Source of the DNA: Spirogloea muscicola
Taxonomy: Eukaryota > Streptophyta > Zygnematophyceae > Spirogloeales > Spirogloeaceae
DNA length: 47,112 bases
Assembly: GCA_009602725.1 (NCBI GenBank)
Contig: WELB01000015.1
Span: 908,470 to 955,581, forward strand
Direction: 5' to 3'
The notes under the pieces are model-generated. The model was not told where the DNA came from and did no database searches. It saw nothing but the letters and a program-made list of their open reading frames with translations. Every line of letters starts with the position of its first letter. The stretch's first letter is position 1. Positions 20,248-31,571 of the stretch are shown here, piece after piece. The translations under genes were made by a program, and so were the position numbers.

Positions 20248-21360
20248 TTCTAACGAGGTAAAAGGGAGAGTCCAGGCTTGAAGAAGTCTCGAGTCCAGGC
20301 TTGGTACTAGAATAGGGTCTACTATTAAGTGTTCCGTTCGACTTCAGTTAGTTTGATTTTAGATGAAGGCTTCGTGTCACGGTTTTGGAGTCTAACCCCA
20401 TGTCCTGCAGGCCATGCAGGCATGCCAGGAGAAGCGCCGACCCCACACCCTGCCATGCCGCGCAGCAGTGCTAGTCGTGAAAGAGCAACCTTGGTGGGAG
20501 CAGCAAAGATATTGACAAAGAATGGATCACATTTGGGTTGTAACCAGTTGATGTTGGATTCGGGATCTAAGGCTTAGGCAGCTTCGTCAGGAACTTTATC
20601 AAATGACTTGAGGAGGCCTTTCGTCCATAATAGCAACTTGCTTCGTCTTTTGCACGGCAGCCATTGTGGGCCTCCGCTGACCTTCTTGGTGTGGTCCCTG
20701 GCGACGCCCATGGGCCCGAAGAAGTTGCGGCGGGTGCACTCGTCTGGGCAGCATCCAAGCAGCAGCAGAGCTCAGCGGCCGAAGACAACCGCAGATGCTC
20801 TTAGCGTCCAGGCTTGAGCATTGCCGCAGGCACGCAAGGGTCTGAATGAGGGTGTGGAGTCCAAGGATTGCTATATAGATATTGAGGGCTTAATTTTGAG
20901 AAGGTAGACTGTAGGCTGGCAATCTAAGCTTGCACTGCCCGAGCAGCTCACAGGCTGCCCAGCCGACGATGTGATCCTGCACCTCGACACTTCAAGACGA
21001 GTCAGCTGAAAGAGAGCACAACTTCCGTTTGCTGAATGGCCAGATCCAGATTTCTTTCAAGCTTTCCCAATAGACAGAATGTCGAGTGGGGAGGCTACTT
21101 GGTGGTGTAGGCCAGCAATGAAAGTGTGGCTCGGCAATTTGCTAATTCTGAAGCTCAGCTGGTGACATTTTAGGCTGTCCCCTGACCATAGTTGTTGACT
21201 GCCAAACGCGCATATATTGTGATTTCTACTCCTTAAGGGACTTTCTCAATGAGAGGTTGTGTTGAGGCGGCTGACAATGTGTCATGATGTTGACCATTAT
21301 CTTTGTTAACAGTGCTCGCAGCGAAGCAACTTGGCTGGTACATTCTGGTACAATGTGAGC
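20248..21360. other. Unassigned; may hold 5' exons of the Cys-rich gene
   Basis: Several short frames (a Cys-rich one on minus at 20567-20788; LALPEQLTGC plus PADDVILHLDTS on plus near 20930-21000) look protein-like but could not be joined to anything. No recognised domain. Confidence 0.3.
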
Positions 21361-21362
21361 AG

Positions 21363-21601
21363 GAGCTGCCCCTACCTTGTGCCACGCAACAAAGCAGGAG
21401 ATGGGCTGCCTCGAGAATGCAACGGACGTCTCCTGCGCCAACGCCATGAATCAGGGCTCGTGTCCACCCTCCATGTATTGCAATGCAGTGGGGAAACGCC
21501 GTGCCTGCGCCCACGCCGGAGTGAAGTTGTCGGTGATGAACGCACGCAGCTGGTCCTGCGCAGCGTTAGCAGTCCAAGCCGGCTGTGAGCAGCGAGCGTA
21601 G
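21363..21601 (+). CDS. Possible Cys-rich exon, unrecognised
   Basis: Open after a possible acceptor (gtgagcag before 21363) and running to a stop at 21599-21601. The translation has regularly spaced Cys: CHATKQEMGCLENATDVSC, ANAMNQGSCPPSMYCNAVGK and SWSCAALAVQAGC. It could be an extracellular domain exon. The other plus frame and the minus strand are also open here, so this is tentative. Confidence 0.3.
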
Positions 21602-21689
21602 AAAGGTATCTTACGTCATTTGAATAATCTGCTAGTTCTGCTAAACTTTGCTACTTATGCTGGGTTTTTGGCAGGCCTGGCGGCTGTGC

Positions 21690-22066
21690 CTGCTCCCAGG
21701 GGTTTGGCCGCCGGACGTGGACGCCTTGCCGCCGGAGGCGGTCCAGCAGCGGCTCCGCGCGCGCAAGGTGCACCTGGGCGGCGCAGACCCACCACAGCAC
21801 GGATGCTCAGGCTGTCGCTGGAATTTTGCATGCTCAAGGGCTTGTGGCTCCAGGGTTTGGCATTAAGGCGTTTCAGACTTCATGACAACGGCGGCGCTGG
21901 GGCCGCAGCGGCTGCTGGCTCACCAGGGAGCACAGGAGGTCCGGCATTGCCACCCCAAACCCTAAACCCTAAACCCTGATCCCCTTGAACCCCAGGCGCG
22001 AGACCCAGTATCCGCCGCCGCCGCCGCAGCCGCCGCCGCAGCCGCCGCCGCCGCCGCCGTCGCCGT
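21690..22066. repeat. GC-rich block, CCCTAAA tract and GCC repeat
   Basis: 21690-21950 is CG-rich with low-complexity Ala/Gly/Arg frames. 21956-21978 has ccaaaccctaaaccctaaac, three near-perfect plant telomere units. 22015-22066 is an interrupted (CCG)n run. No gene is accepted in this block. Confidence 0.6.
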
Positions 22067-22164
22067 GGATGGCAATGGTCGCCGTGAGCTATTGTAGGCG
22101 ATAGCTTGGTGCTCAGTCAGAGCAGGGCTATTTACTGAAGGCCGCAATATCAAGGTTTTCGACA

Positions 22165-22240
22165 TACTCTTGGATTACCCCTTAGACGTACATTTGTCCA
22201 ATGTGCTTGCCTTTGTACTTGGCCACACATGGCCTCCCCA
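22165..22240 (+). repeat. Dispersed repeat with tgcttgcctttgtactt core (copy 4)
   Basis: Contains aatgtgcttgcctttgtact, then tggccacacatggcct. It is related to 10440-10565, 14340-14400 and 14550-14650. Confidence 0.45.
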
Positions 22241-22413
22241 TCTCTTAATATACACGCATTTTCTTAGAGGACAACGCACTCACACAAACGCTAACACTTG
22301 TCGTCGTATACGAAGAAAACTATGATTTTCAAACAAAATCTGCTTGAAATAAAAAACGTTGTCAAATGTGTAGGAGCTGAGCTGGGTCTCCAGCTCAACC
22401 CATAGAAGTGCGC

Positions 22414-22612
22414 GCCCATAGAGAGAAGGCGCGCGGGGCGCATGAATTGAAAGGGAGGCCAATTCAAGCCAATACATTGTTCAGGCAGAGTCGAGTGCAG
22501 ACTAAACAAGGCTACATAATACGGAGACCAATCTAAGGTACCTAAGATGACATTAGTACCCACGGGTGAGCACAAACAAATCTGACAAGCTAACTTGGGG
22601 AGCCCATAGAGA
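22414..22612 (+). mobile_element. Repeat insertion, long version, with 11-bp flanking direct repeats
   Basis: The word gcccatagaga occurs at 22414-22424 and 22602-22612. The interval starts with the 127-bp unit shared with 1168-1295, then continues with a segment whose part at 22558-22576 recurs inverted beside the assembly gap at 12677. The flanking word also occurs once more at about 22625, so it may belong to a local tandem repeat and not to a target-site duplication. No coding capacity. Confidence 0.5.
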
Positions 22613-22689
22613 AGAAGAAGGCTCGCCCATAGAGAAAGAGGGCTGGCAAGGCCAGCTTAAAAACAATGGACAATGTCTGAAGCCGAAGA

Positions 22690-22995
22690 GCTTTGGCTTG
22701 GGATGTCCATTCTTTTTGGTTTCTTAGCGCTTCCTCTGGCTTCCTCTGGCCCCCTTCTCGTTCTTTGTTCATTCTTTTTGGGCTGGCTTTGCCAGCCACT
22801 CTTCTCTATGGGCGAGCACATTCTTCTGAAGAGAGAGGTGCTGGAAAAAGAAGAAAGAGCTCGCCCTTTGAAAAGAGAGGGGGCTCGCCCATTGAGGATA
22901 GGGGCTGGAAAAGCCAGCCCAAAAAAGAATGAACAAAGTACGAGAAGGAAAGAGAAGGGGGGGGCCAGAGGAAGCGCTAAGAAAACAAAGCACAC
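22690..22995. repeat. Imperfect inverted repeat of retroelement 3' modules
   Basis: 22708-22830 (plus) holds ttagcgcttcctctggcttc, gttcattctttt, gggctggct and gggcgagc. 22870-22990 is the same module in reverse complement (gctcgcccattgaggatagg, gccagccc, aagaatgaacaaag, gaggaagcgctaag). The two arms, about 120 bp each, flank a 40-bp A/G-rich spacer. A transcript through here would fold back on itself. Confidence 0.65.
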
Positions 22996-23021
22996 AAAGA
23001 AAGAAAGCAGCTGCAAATCAC

Positions 23022-23315
23022 TCAGTAACCCCTGCTAAGCAGCCGCAAATCAGAGAGGCTAGGGTCCTGAAAGTGGGTCCCCCGGCCAGAGCCAGAGGCA
23101 GCAGCAAGAGCCCGGCCGGCACGAAGGTGCAGCGCACGGGCCATCGACCGCTGCAGCGAGACGGCCAGGCGCATGCCATACAAATGCGCCAGCAACCCTG
23201 CTGCAGGGAAGTCTACAGGCTCCCCATGGAAGCGACGGGCGATGGTGTGGCGGGCGAGCTGAGTGAGCAGCTCGAGCCACCGAGCGCCCAGCGCCCCATG
23301 GGTGTCTATGGCCAA
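23022..23315 (-). mobile_element. Truncated retroelement ORF C-terminus, minus
   Basis: An open frame of about 97 codons: MAIDTHGALGARWLELLTQL, YGMRLAVSLQRSMARALHLR, RALAAASGSGRGTHFQDPS and LSDLRLLSRGY before the stop. It aligns block by block with 6372-6923 from AVDVHGALG onward. Its 3' module is the minus arm of the inverted repeat at 22870-22990. Confidence 0.5.
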
Positions 23316-23389
23316 CGGGAAGAACTTGTCTGCCGGCGGATGGTCAGCGTATTTGAGCTCCTTGGCGCGAGCGGCGCCGGCGACCGAAA

Positions 23390-23830
23390 AGAAGAAAGAG
23401 CTCGCCCATTGAGGATAGGGGCTGGAACAGCCAGCCCAAAAAAGAATGAGCAGAGTACAAGAAGCCCAAGAAGAAGGGGGCCAGGCGAAGCACTAAGGAC
23501 CGAAAAGGACTACACAACCAAACAACACACTAGGGAAGCTCAGTACCCGCGAGTGAGCAACATCAGGTCAGATAGGTGTAGGCAGACCTCGACCTGTCCA
23601 GGGGACCCACTTCCAGGACCCTAGCATCTCTGATCTGCGGCTGCTCAGCAGGAATTACTGAGTCATTCGTAGCTGCTTTGTTTCTTCTTGTGCTTGTTTT
23701 TCTTAGCGCTTCCCCTGGCTCCCTTCTCGTACTTTGTCCATTCTTTTTTGGGCTGGCTGTTCCAGCCCCTATCCTCAATGGGCGAGCCCTCTCTATCCTC
23801 AATGGGCGAGCTCTCTTCCTCGAAGCCTGT
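23390..23830. repeat. Second pair of oppositely oriented retroelement 3' modules
   Basis: 23395-23500 is a minus-orientation module (gctcgcccattgaggatagg, ccagccca, agaatgagc). 23595-23820 is a plus-orientation module matching 13240-13445, and the phrase atcctcaatgggcgagc is repeated in tandem at its end (about 23770 and 23793). Confidence 0.6.
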
Positions 23831-24275
23831 CACGTAGCGCTGACCCGTGGGGCGACCGCCACACGACTTTGACCGGGGCATTGACTTCCGTGGACCATCC
23901 ACGGTCAGCGCCTCTGGTCCGGTGCCCCGCCGGACGAGCTACACGTGGAAGTGTTAGCGTTGCACACGTGTCCTGACACTTGCCAAGGTGGCCCCCGTAC
24001 TCGTCGACGCGGGAGCAGCCGCCGCCGTCAGGGGTTATGGAACTTGGAATCTAGTTGCTAGAGTGGTAAATTCCACCCTCTATAGTGAAGCAAAATTGGG
24101 CATAAGGCACTGTATGTATATCCAATCACAGAAATGCAGAGGATTGGAAGACGGTTACCAGTACAGAACTACAGAAAGAAACTGAAAGCACAGAGCGAAC
24201 AAAGCTGCAGAGGCTTCGAAACAAGGCGAACGCTCAAATGAAGCGCGTATTGACAGCAAGATAGTTAGGCTTCGG
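23831..24275. other. Unassigned interval before the TMEM205-like gene
   Basis: 23831-24010 is CG-rich with several CACGTG or ACGTGG words (near 23942 and 23965). 24020-24270 is AT-richer and probably 5' flank. ORFs here are not accepted. Confidence 0.35.
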
Positions 24276-24304
24276 TCGCGCGGCGCGGGGCCCGCGCGCG
24301 CCCC

Positions 24305-25478
24305 ATGGCGCGGGTCGGCTCCGCGCTGGCGGCCGCAGCGCTGGCCGCCACCGCCGCCGTGCTCTCCACCGACAGCCTGCGCGCCCGGGTGCTCGACCAC
24401 GCTCGCGCCTTCAGCGGCGAGGCCCCCGTCACCGTGAGCCCCGCCTTTCGCCCACTTGCCGCCGTTGCCAGCTTAGGACTCAGGGTCTAGGGTTTCGGGT
24501 AGAATTCAGGTCTAGGTTTAGGTTTTAGGGGTCCAGGGATTGTGCTTCAAGGGTTTAGGCTTTACCGCCGCCGAAGCCTGACCGCCGCCGGTTTCGTGCC
24601 CCGTACGCCGCTGCGCTGCCGGTGCTGGGCAGGTCGTCACCTTCCAGGAGCACCGAACCCTGGCTCTGCTGCGGCTGCTGCACCTCGTCGCCTTCGCCAC
24701 GGCTCTCGGGACAACCTACTGGGTGACTTTCGTCGGCGGCATCATCATGTTCCGGTGCGCCTGTTGGCCGGAACGACGCCGCTGCAGATTTCGCCTGAAC
24801 ACCGGGTTTTCCAGTCTTACTCTAGACCGTGAACTGTCGACCATTTCTTGAGTTACTTACTGCTACCTTGACCATATTGACAGCTAGACGAAGTCTGCCA
24901 TTCCGTACTCCCTACCCCTTACTACTGCTGCTACCGCAGGAACCTGCCCCGGCATCAGTTTGGGACGCTGCAGAGCAAGCTCTTTCCAGCCTACATTGCC
25001 ACACAGGCCGTGTGCGCCTGTGCTTGCATCGCCGTCTTCGCAGCACTCCACCCCGTCCGCGATTCGCAAGAGGCGCTGCAGCTCGCTGCTCTTGGCGTCG
25101 TTGCGGTGTGCTCGCTTTCGAATCTTGCCGTATTTGGGCCAGTGACCAGCAAGGTCAGCAGACCACCTCTGCATGCGATCAGCACCCTTGACTGACAGCG
25201 AGGTCAGCGCTGCATGCACATGGCTCACTCAAACCAGGTGGTTGACTGTGGTGTTCACGCAGATCACTCAGGAGCGGCACAAGGTGGAGCGGGAGGCTGG
25301 TATTGGACAGGAGGCTGGGCTTTCAAAGAATCGTGAGGTTGCCAAGACAAACCCGCAGCTTGCAGCACTTAACAGGAAGTTTGGCACATGGCACGGTCTG
25401 TCGTCTACAGTGAACATGATCTCGTTTGGTGCTCTGTGCGTCCACCTGTGGTACCTGGCCTGCCGCCTCCTCGTCTGA
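24305..25478 (+). CDS. TMEM205-like (DUF4149) membrane protein, 4 exons
   Basis: Exons: 24305-24433, 24633-24754, 24940-25153, 25263-25478; GT-AG introns, phases agree, 226 residues. The first exon encodes an Ala-rich hydrophobic start. Then come HRTLALLRLLHLVAFATALG, TYWVTFVGGIIMF, the loop RNLPRHQFGTLQSKLFPAYI, two helices (QAVCACACIAVFAALHP; LGVVAVCSLSNLAVFGPVTS), a basic segment ITQERHKVEREAG, and HGLSSTVNMISFGALCVHLW near the end. The RxQFGxLQSKLFPxYF-type loop and the (E)RHKxE...LNxxFGxxHGxSSxxN block are hallmarks of the TMEM205/DUF4149 family. Its function in plants and algae is not settled; in humans TMEM205 is linked to drug resistance. It sits in a CpG-rich start region. Its stop is 145 bp from the stop of the convergent BRCT/PHD gene. 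Confidence 0.9.
24470..24565 (+). repeat. Degenerate TTTAGGG-type tract in TMEM205-like intron 1
   Basis: Variants such as ggtctagggtttcgggt, ggtttaggttttagggg and agggtttaggc are readable. The orientation is opposite to the tracts at 18891 and 21956. It lies wholly within intron 24434-24632. Confidence 0.75.
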
Positions 25479-25623
25479 GAACCACCCACTGGCCACCACT
25501 AGTACAGCTTGTCCTCAAGGACTCACATAAATTGTTTAATTGAGCCCATTTTATATGCACATTGTGAGATCTATGAGAGCAATCAGGAGCAAGTTTTGAG
25601 CATGCCTGTAAGTGCGGTGGCCA

Positions 25624-28600
25624 TCAAGAAGCCTTTGTGCTACATGAAGAGCAGAACCAGTCCTCCTGGGGGACTGTCTTGAGTGGCGGCGTTAGGCAGT
25701 GGATGTGCACAGCCAGGCTGCAGCCACGCCCGCGATCATCCCCGCAGAGGATCATGATGTCCTCGTCGTCTGTGCGGTGGCACTTAGTGCAGGCTATTGA
25801 GTCAACTTTCGCCCTGTTCTTGTCATTGCACGTGCCAGGCTCACCGTGTCCATCTCCTGCCTGGGCTGCAGCTGCAGCTGCTGCAGCTCTCCTTGAACCA
25901 GAAGCCCTTGCCGACTTGCTCCTGCGCTTGCCTTGTTTTGTAGTTGCTTGTAGCAGTCCGACCACCTCAGGCTTTGACGCTTGTTCGCTGCCTGCAACAT
26001 CCAACTGCTGCTTGCTGCTACAGGCAGCAGGTCCTGCACCCGACTTGATACTCTCTGCCACCCTTGTTCCAACCTTTGCGAGGGCCTTCTCCACGGCTGG
26101 CCTTGACTCAAAGAGGATGAGTCTGCACAAACCATGTATTTAAGATTGCCTTTTAAATGCCTGTGAATGTCAAAGCAAACATCGTCCCCTAAATACAAGT
26201 ATGCCCCCATATTGTTTTGCTATGTAAAGAGCAAACACTCGGTGCTTGTATGTGGACAATGAACAGCTATGGTGGCTTATCATAAGTGTGATAGCAGAAT
26301 ATGCATTGCTTGTCAGCTTGGCCTTGAGGGCAATTCTCAAAGGGCAGGAAGCCCTCATACCTCACGGGGATTTCTCCACCCTTGGCAATGAGCTCCACAA
26401 GGAAGTCAGGTGCGACACAGCCCACACCAGCATCCAGCAGCCTTATGACCCACGGGTCTTCTCGACTGATGGCAGGGCCGATGATGGCGAGGTCGAGGCC
26501 ACCTGCAATGGCCCGTGCAAACGGTGGGCCAGTGCCTACCACCACGCCATTGCCTGCTGTGATGCCCCTGACCAGGATACCCTGCACAACACGTCAGCAA
26601 TGAGGCTGTCAAAACACTTCTCAGTAGGCAAATGACGTTGTTTTGCAAAGCTTCAAATCAACCTGGCGAGAAGAGCTATACATAATCATCAAACCTTAAT
26701 CAGCGCATGCTAGCGCAGACAAGGAGTAACCACTAGGTGTAAATCAGTGAACACAGTAAGCAGGCTTGATAATGTGACTATTGTGCCAAATACATCATGC
26801 CCGCCGACTCTGAAGTGCTCCCTCCTGGGCACTGTGCGCTCTACTCATGCATTGGTCTTTAAGTTACAGATATGCTTGTCGATGCACATTAATCAATGTG
26901 ATCTGGATCACCAGGTGACTTAATCTGTGAGCTACTTACAGTGGGTGGCGAGACAAGGTCCCCATGAACGACAGCTTTCAGATCTTGAAATGCTGCACAG
27001 CTTGAGACCTGGCGCTGTTCTCTCCAGCACCGTGCAGCAGCCAACTGTATAGACCCATCCTCATTAGCACCATCGCCAAACCATTCATGATCCAACTCAG
27101 CAACGAAGTTATTAGCTGCTAGGCTTGCGTCAAGGTATGATGGTTTCAGCAGCCACCTACACTCGCATCAGCAATAAGCTTTAGCAACAGTACTGATGGT
27201 CAACAACACATGAAGTAAAACATGTCAAGATCATCAGTTCATATACTATTTCCTTTGTCTTCCTGAGCAGGCTTCTGACAGTGCATTACTCTCAAGTATG
27301 TGCAGCATGTGTTCCTTAAACCAAGCATCAGACGTAGTGGGTTGCAGGGCAGGGTAGCGACAGGGCGGGCAGGAAGCTGCAAAGCAAGCGGAGGCATCAT
27401 CAAGTGTACATAAAGAAATAGCAAAGCTACACAGGTGCCAATACCTGCCTGCAGCTGCACCAGCAAAGAACTTCTCAGTGCGTCGCAGGGGCTCCGGCAG
27501 GATGACATGCGTTGTTCTCTCATCCCACTGCTGCTGATCACGACACAGCTTCCCTCCTAGCTTCTTGATAATACCCTCATACCTGCTCTTGATTGCTGAC
27601 CTGCCTCCAAGTGCAAACCAGCGAACACACTGCTGCAGTGAACAGGTTAATCTGTCTGGCAGAGCCTTATCCGGACCTACAGTGTCTGAACCACAGAATT
27701 TATCCTCTGCTGATGTAGACACAATGTGCTCTTGCTCAAGTCCCTGCCTTGATTCTGCATTACTCCTGCTAGTCAGATTGTCCTTCTTTGTTGGCTGACC
27801 ACAATCGGGCCTGGCTTTCCGAGTTGCTATATAGCTAAAATGCAAATGACTGCTGGTACTCAGCGTAGCAGTGACTCTGTTGTCTGCTTCGCCAGATTGC
27901 TCCGAAACAGTACTACTATCAATGTCAGCCTTGTCAATGGAAGCTTGATGAGCACCAACGTCACTGTGACCGACTACCAGAGTTTCTCCGGGGAGCTGAG
28001 GCCTTCTGCGCTTCAAAGTGGGGTGACGACGACGGGACAGTGGAGAATTCACAGGAAAGCCCTTATTAACCCCTTCTTGAGGAGCACTTACAAAGGCTGA
28101 GTCCTCTGCAAAGAGCTTGTGAATTGACGTGTCACCTGCTCTGCCTTCGGTGTCCTGGTCGGCGTCTTGGCTAGAACTGCGACTCTGGCAGCGCTTCCTT
28201 CCCAAGTTGACGCCAACATTGCATCCTTTCCTCTCTAGAGGCTCATGTAAGACCTCATCCTCAATGTTGGCCTCCTGCCCCTGCAACTTGCCCTCAGCAG
28301 AATGGTACGCTTGAGGTTGGACAGGTGAGCCAACAACCTCTTCTTTGCTGCTTCCCGCATCAGGCATGTGCAGCATTGATTGTACTCCTGTCAGGCTGTC
28401 ACCTGCTTGCCGAAATGATAGTGTATCTCTGTCGTCCTTGGAGCACCACAGAGCGGCTCCATCACCTTCAGACCTGCTGCCAAGATTCTTGCTAGCTAGA
28501 CCAAAGCCGATATCCCTGCTGTTGACGCCGGCCTTGAGGGCCCTCTCGGTCTCGCTTGCATCGCGGGTGTACACGAGCCACTCATCGTCACGATTCACTT

Positions 28601-31571
28601 GCCTCCACCTCCCTGACCGCGCCGCTGACTTTGAGGGGGCAGGTATGCCCACTTGCTTGGCAGACTCCTGAGCACAACCTGCCTCGGAACCCTGCTGTTG
28701 TCTGTTGACCTGGTCACCACCTCTCCCTCTTTCTTGCTCAGCCTTCTCACTGAACAAATTACTGGTGATACTCTGGATGTTCCGAAGCCGACCAACTTGC
28801 TTGTCATCGACAACACTGCCTGTGGCAATACAATGATTAACCTGCCTAGCACCGAGCAGATCACTTTCATTCCGCCTGTCACCAATCAAGGCTTCTTGGT
28901 GGCGAGGGGCCTGTTTGAAGGCAGAAGCTTGGCATGTACTTGTGGACTGCTTTGCTGCTGTGGAGCTAGGTGTTGAAAACAGCGGGTCACAGGGCCTTGT
29001 AGTCGACGCGCCTGCATCCACGTGCTTCTCAAGCACAGAAACAGAGGGCACTGACTCGACTTCCCCCTGCTCAGTTGTCACCGCTTCGTCAGGTTCGTCT
29101 TCTGGCTGAGTGAGAGCGTCCAAGTCCACAACAGCTGCTGCTCCTGCAGCTGTTCTTGTAATTTCCACAGCCATGCCAACAGCAGCTTCACAGTTGTTCG
29201 TGTCCTTCGCAGCATCTGCGTCTTCACGATCTAGAGGCATCCTGTCTGAGCCTCCAGCGACCAGCTGTGCTGCCTCTGCCTCGGTCTTGAGGACATCATC
29301 ACCACTGCCAGCAGGAGAACAGCAGACTGGGTGACTGCAAAATAGCAGCTCTGTAGTTGTCAACGTCTTACCTACACTCATTTGCATCATAGATTGTGGG
29401 TTGAGCAATCTAGAAGTGGGCCCATACCTTGCACAGTAGTTATCAGGCAGAAGCAATTCCCAGAAGCGCAAGCTGCTTGCAGAGTTGCAACAATCTGTCA
29501 TGTTCCGATTGTAGTGTGTTTGCATGCATGCAAATGGTTGTGTCTAGGCCAAATGTATTGCAATTCTACACAATGATGCTGCACATGTAAGTGCTGAGCA
29601 TGGCATAAATACTGTCACAGAGCTTGAAAAATGATTGCTAGTGCATAAGCTGCTCACCAGTCTTCAAGCCAGAGATGATTAATAATTACAATGCGACCTG
29701 TCTTCACAGCCAAGTTGTACTTCTCACCTGGGAATCAGCAGCGCCAATTATCTGTTAGACGATATTGTAGCAATACCAAAAACAGCAGCCATCCCAATTA
29801 GGCACCAACTCGATTGCTAGCACGACAATTTGTGGAGGACATGTAATGCATCTGATCTCCCAGCCCTCCAAGCCTGAGGCTAAAGTTGCTGCAGCAGGGG
29901 TGGGTAGCGAAGGTGCGGCAGAGACCTTCAAATTTACAGCAGATCAGGTGAGTGACACGATTGGCATGAAGTTGCTTGGAGAATGTAGCCCCCATCATCT
30001 CTGCCAAGAGCTACACAAGGAAGAGCAGACAGATATAGTTAGATGTGGCAAGATGTGCAGCATTTTGCATGGCTGCCCTGGAACTTTGAGCATGCAGTGT
30101 CCCGCCGTTGGGTCGAAGCGCAAATAGCAAGCTTGAGCAGCTGCTAATTGCAGTAGCTCATGAAGTCGTTATCAATGATCCAACAGAACTGGCTCCAGAT
30201 TGTTGTCAATGCTCAATCTGGTTGCTTGCTCAATTTGGTTGCTTCCGGTATGTATGTGGGCCAACTACTGACCGGTTACACCCAGGGCTAGGAAACTGGC
30301 TCTTACATTCAGGGCTGAGTGGACATTGTTAATTACAGTGACCTTCAGGACTTTCTTGTCGGAGGCCCGAGTGAAAGCCTAACAAATAAGAGCAAGGTCA
30401 ATCTGAACGAAAGTTGTCATCGACTCGTCCGCAAGCCTAGTGTGCTAGAGGAGGTCTAATGAATCAAGAGAATGAGACGGGAGCAGACCATGATGTCACG
30501 GCGGAGCTTGCCCTGGTATCCAGTGAGGGAGATAACAAGCTCAGATGCGGAAGGAATGCCTTTGATGTCCTTCACAGGCTGGTACAGAACCTGCACCACC
30601 AGCAGGGAACCTTGCGTGCAGCACTTAGCAGGCCTTTTCAGCACCGTCCCTAAGAACAGCAAAGCAATGCTGCAACTTTGCATCTGCTGTAAGACACGTT
30701 CTTGGAGTGATGCAATTGACCTCATTCTGTTCTTTGTGATGCAAATGGCATTGTGGTGCTCACCTTGCCAGGAGTAATTGCCATCTTGGCAGTCAAGCAG
30801 TCCTCTAGCCATCGGTTGGTCACCAGCACCTTTCCATCCTTCTTGGCTGCCATGCAGATAGGATCACCCTACGCAGACCAAGAGATGCCAGCTTGTCGTC
30901 AAGGAAGGGCTTTGGATATGCAATCATCTATGGACATGGCTTGTAGAATCAGTGTGCTACTTGTTCCTACTCGCACTGTTGTGAGCATAGGATGTGTCAC
31001 ACAAAGTATTCTGATTGTATGCAGGCTGAAGGAATCCTACCAGAGCAAGGTTGAAAACGATCACGTGAGAGCACGCCGTATCATATCTGCTCAGCACGTT
31101 GCCCCCATGCTCCCTGATCGTTGCAGCCACCTGGATGCACTTATGCAATGAGTTGCGCCTGGCACTAAAATAGGAGCCTATACAGTGCTTCACATTAGTC
31201 GATGACCACGTCTCTCCTTGACTCATGCATAGGCTTAACACGGTAGTCGGTCATATCAGGCTCGACAAATGACCTTGCAAACGTCTACTTCTCAAGCATC
31301 ACAAGCTGAAGGTGTTCTACTAGCACCAATCGACAGTGCAGTGGGCAAGGCTCAGCGCTCGGGACGCCGCGGGCGCAGCTCGGCGCAATGGTGAGGATGA
31401 AGAAGGCGGACGCTGGGAGCCAAGCATCGTGGAGAGGCTGGCTGGGCGGCCCTGCAGCACCTGGCGCTCCGTCAGCTCGGTGAAGCCCGCCAGCACGGCC
31501 GTGACGCCGCGGAAGACGGCCCCGCCGTCGGCGGCGGCGGCGGCGGCGGCGGGCGCTGCCGGAGCAGCCAT
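25624..31571 (-). CDS. Multi-BRCT and PHD-finger nuclear protein (At4g02110-like), 10 exons
   Basis: Exons in transcript order: 31571-31461, 31130-31041, 30868-30764, 30590-30489, 30010-29926, 29727-29658, 29472-27445, 27156-26940, 26581-26361, 26122-25624; all GT-AG and in phase, 1175 residues. An N-terminal BRCT pair spans about 18-190 (HGGNVLSRYDTACSHVIV, VLVTNRWLEDC, ELVISLTGYQ, MGATFSKQL, VTHLICCKFEGEKY). Exon 7 encodes about 600 residues of low-complexity, probably disordered Ser/Asp/Gln-rich sequence. A C-terminal BRCT pair spans about 800-1005 (KKLGGKLCRDQQQW, LRRTEKFFAGAAAGRWLLK, DHEWFGDGANEDGSI, VAPDFLVELIAKGG). A C4HC3 PHD finger covers about 1120-1172 (CTKCHRTDDEDIMILCGDD ... HIHCLTPPL ... 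DWFCSSC). BRCT domains bind phosphoproteins in DNA-damage signalling and PHD fingers read histone tails; this role is inferred. Met codons at 31634 and 31646 are alternative starts. Confidence 0.88.

Noticed and set aside
22621-22690. Candidate CRISPR-like or tandem array from repeated gcccatagaga words
   Set aside because: Only three words with irregular spacing in eukaryotic repeat DNA; no array.
25637-26143. 168-codon plus-strand ORF
   Set aside because: Exact antisense of the BRCT/PHD terminal exon, whose PHD finger is clearly the coding reading.
29335-29372. Possible 37-bp intron in BRCT/PHD exon 7
   Set aside because: Shorter than the other introns here and its removal breaks the 675-codon frame; kept as coding, noted as a finding.
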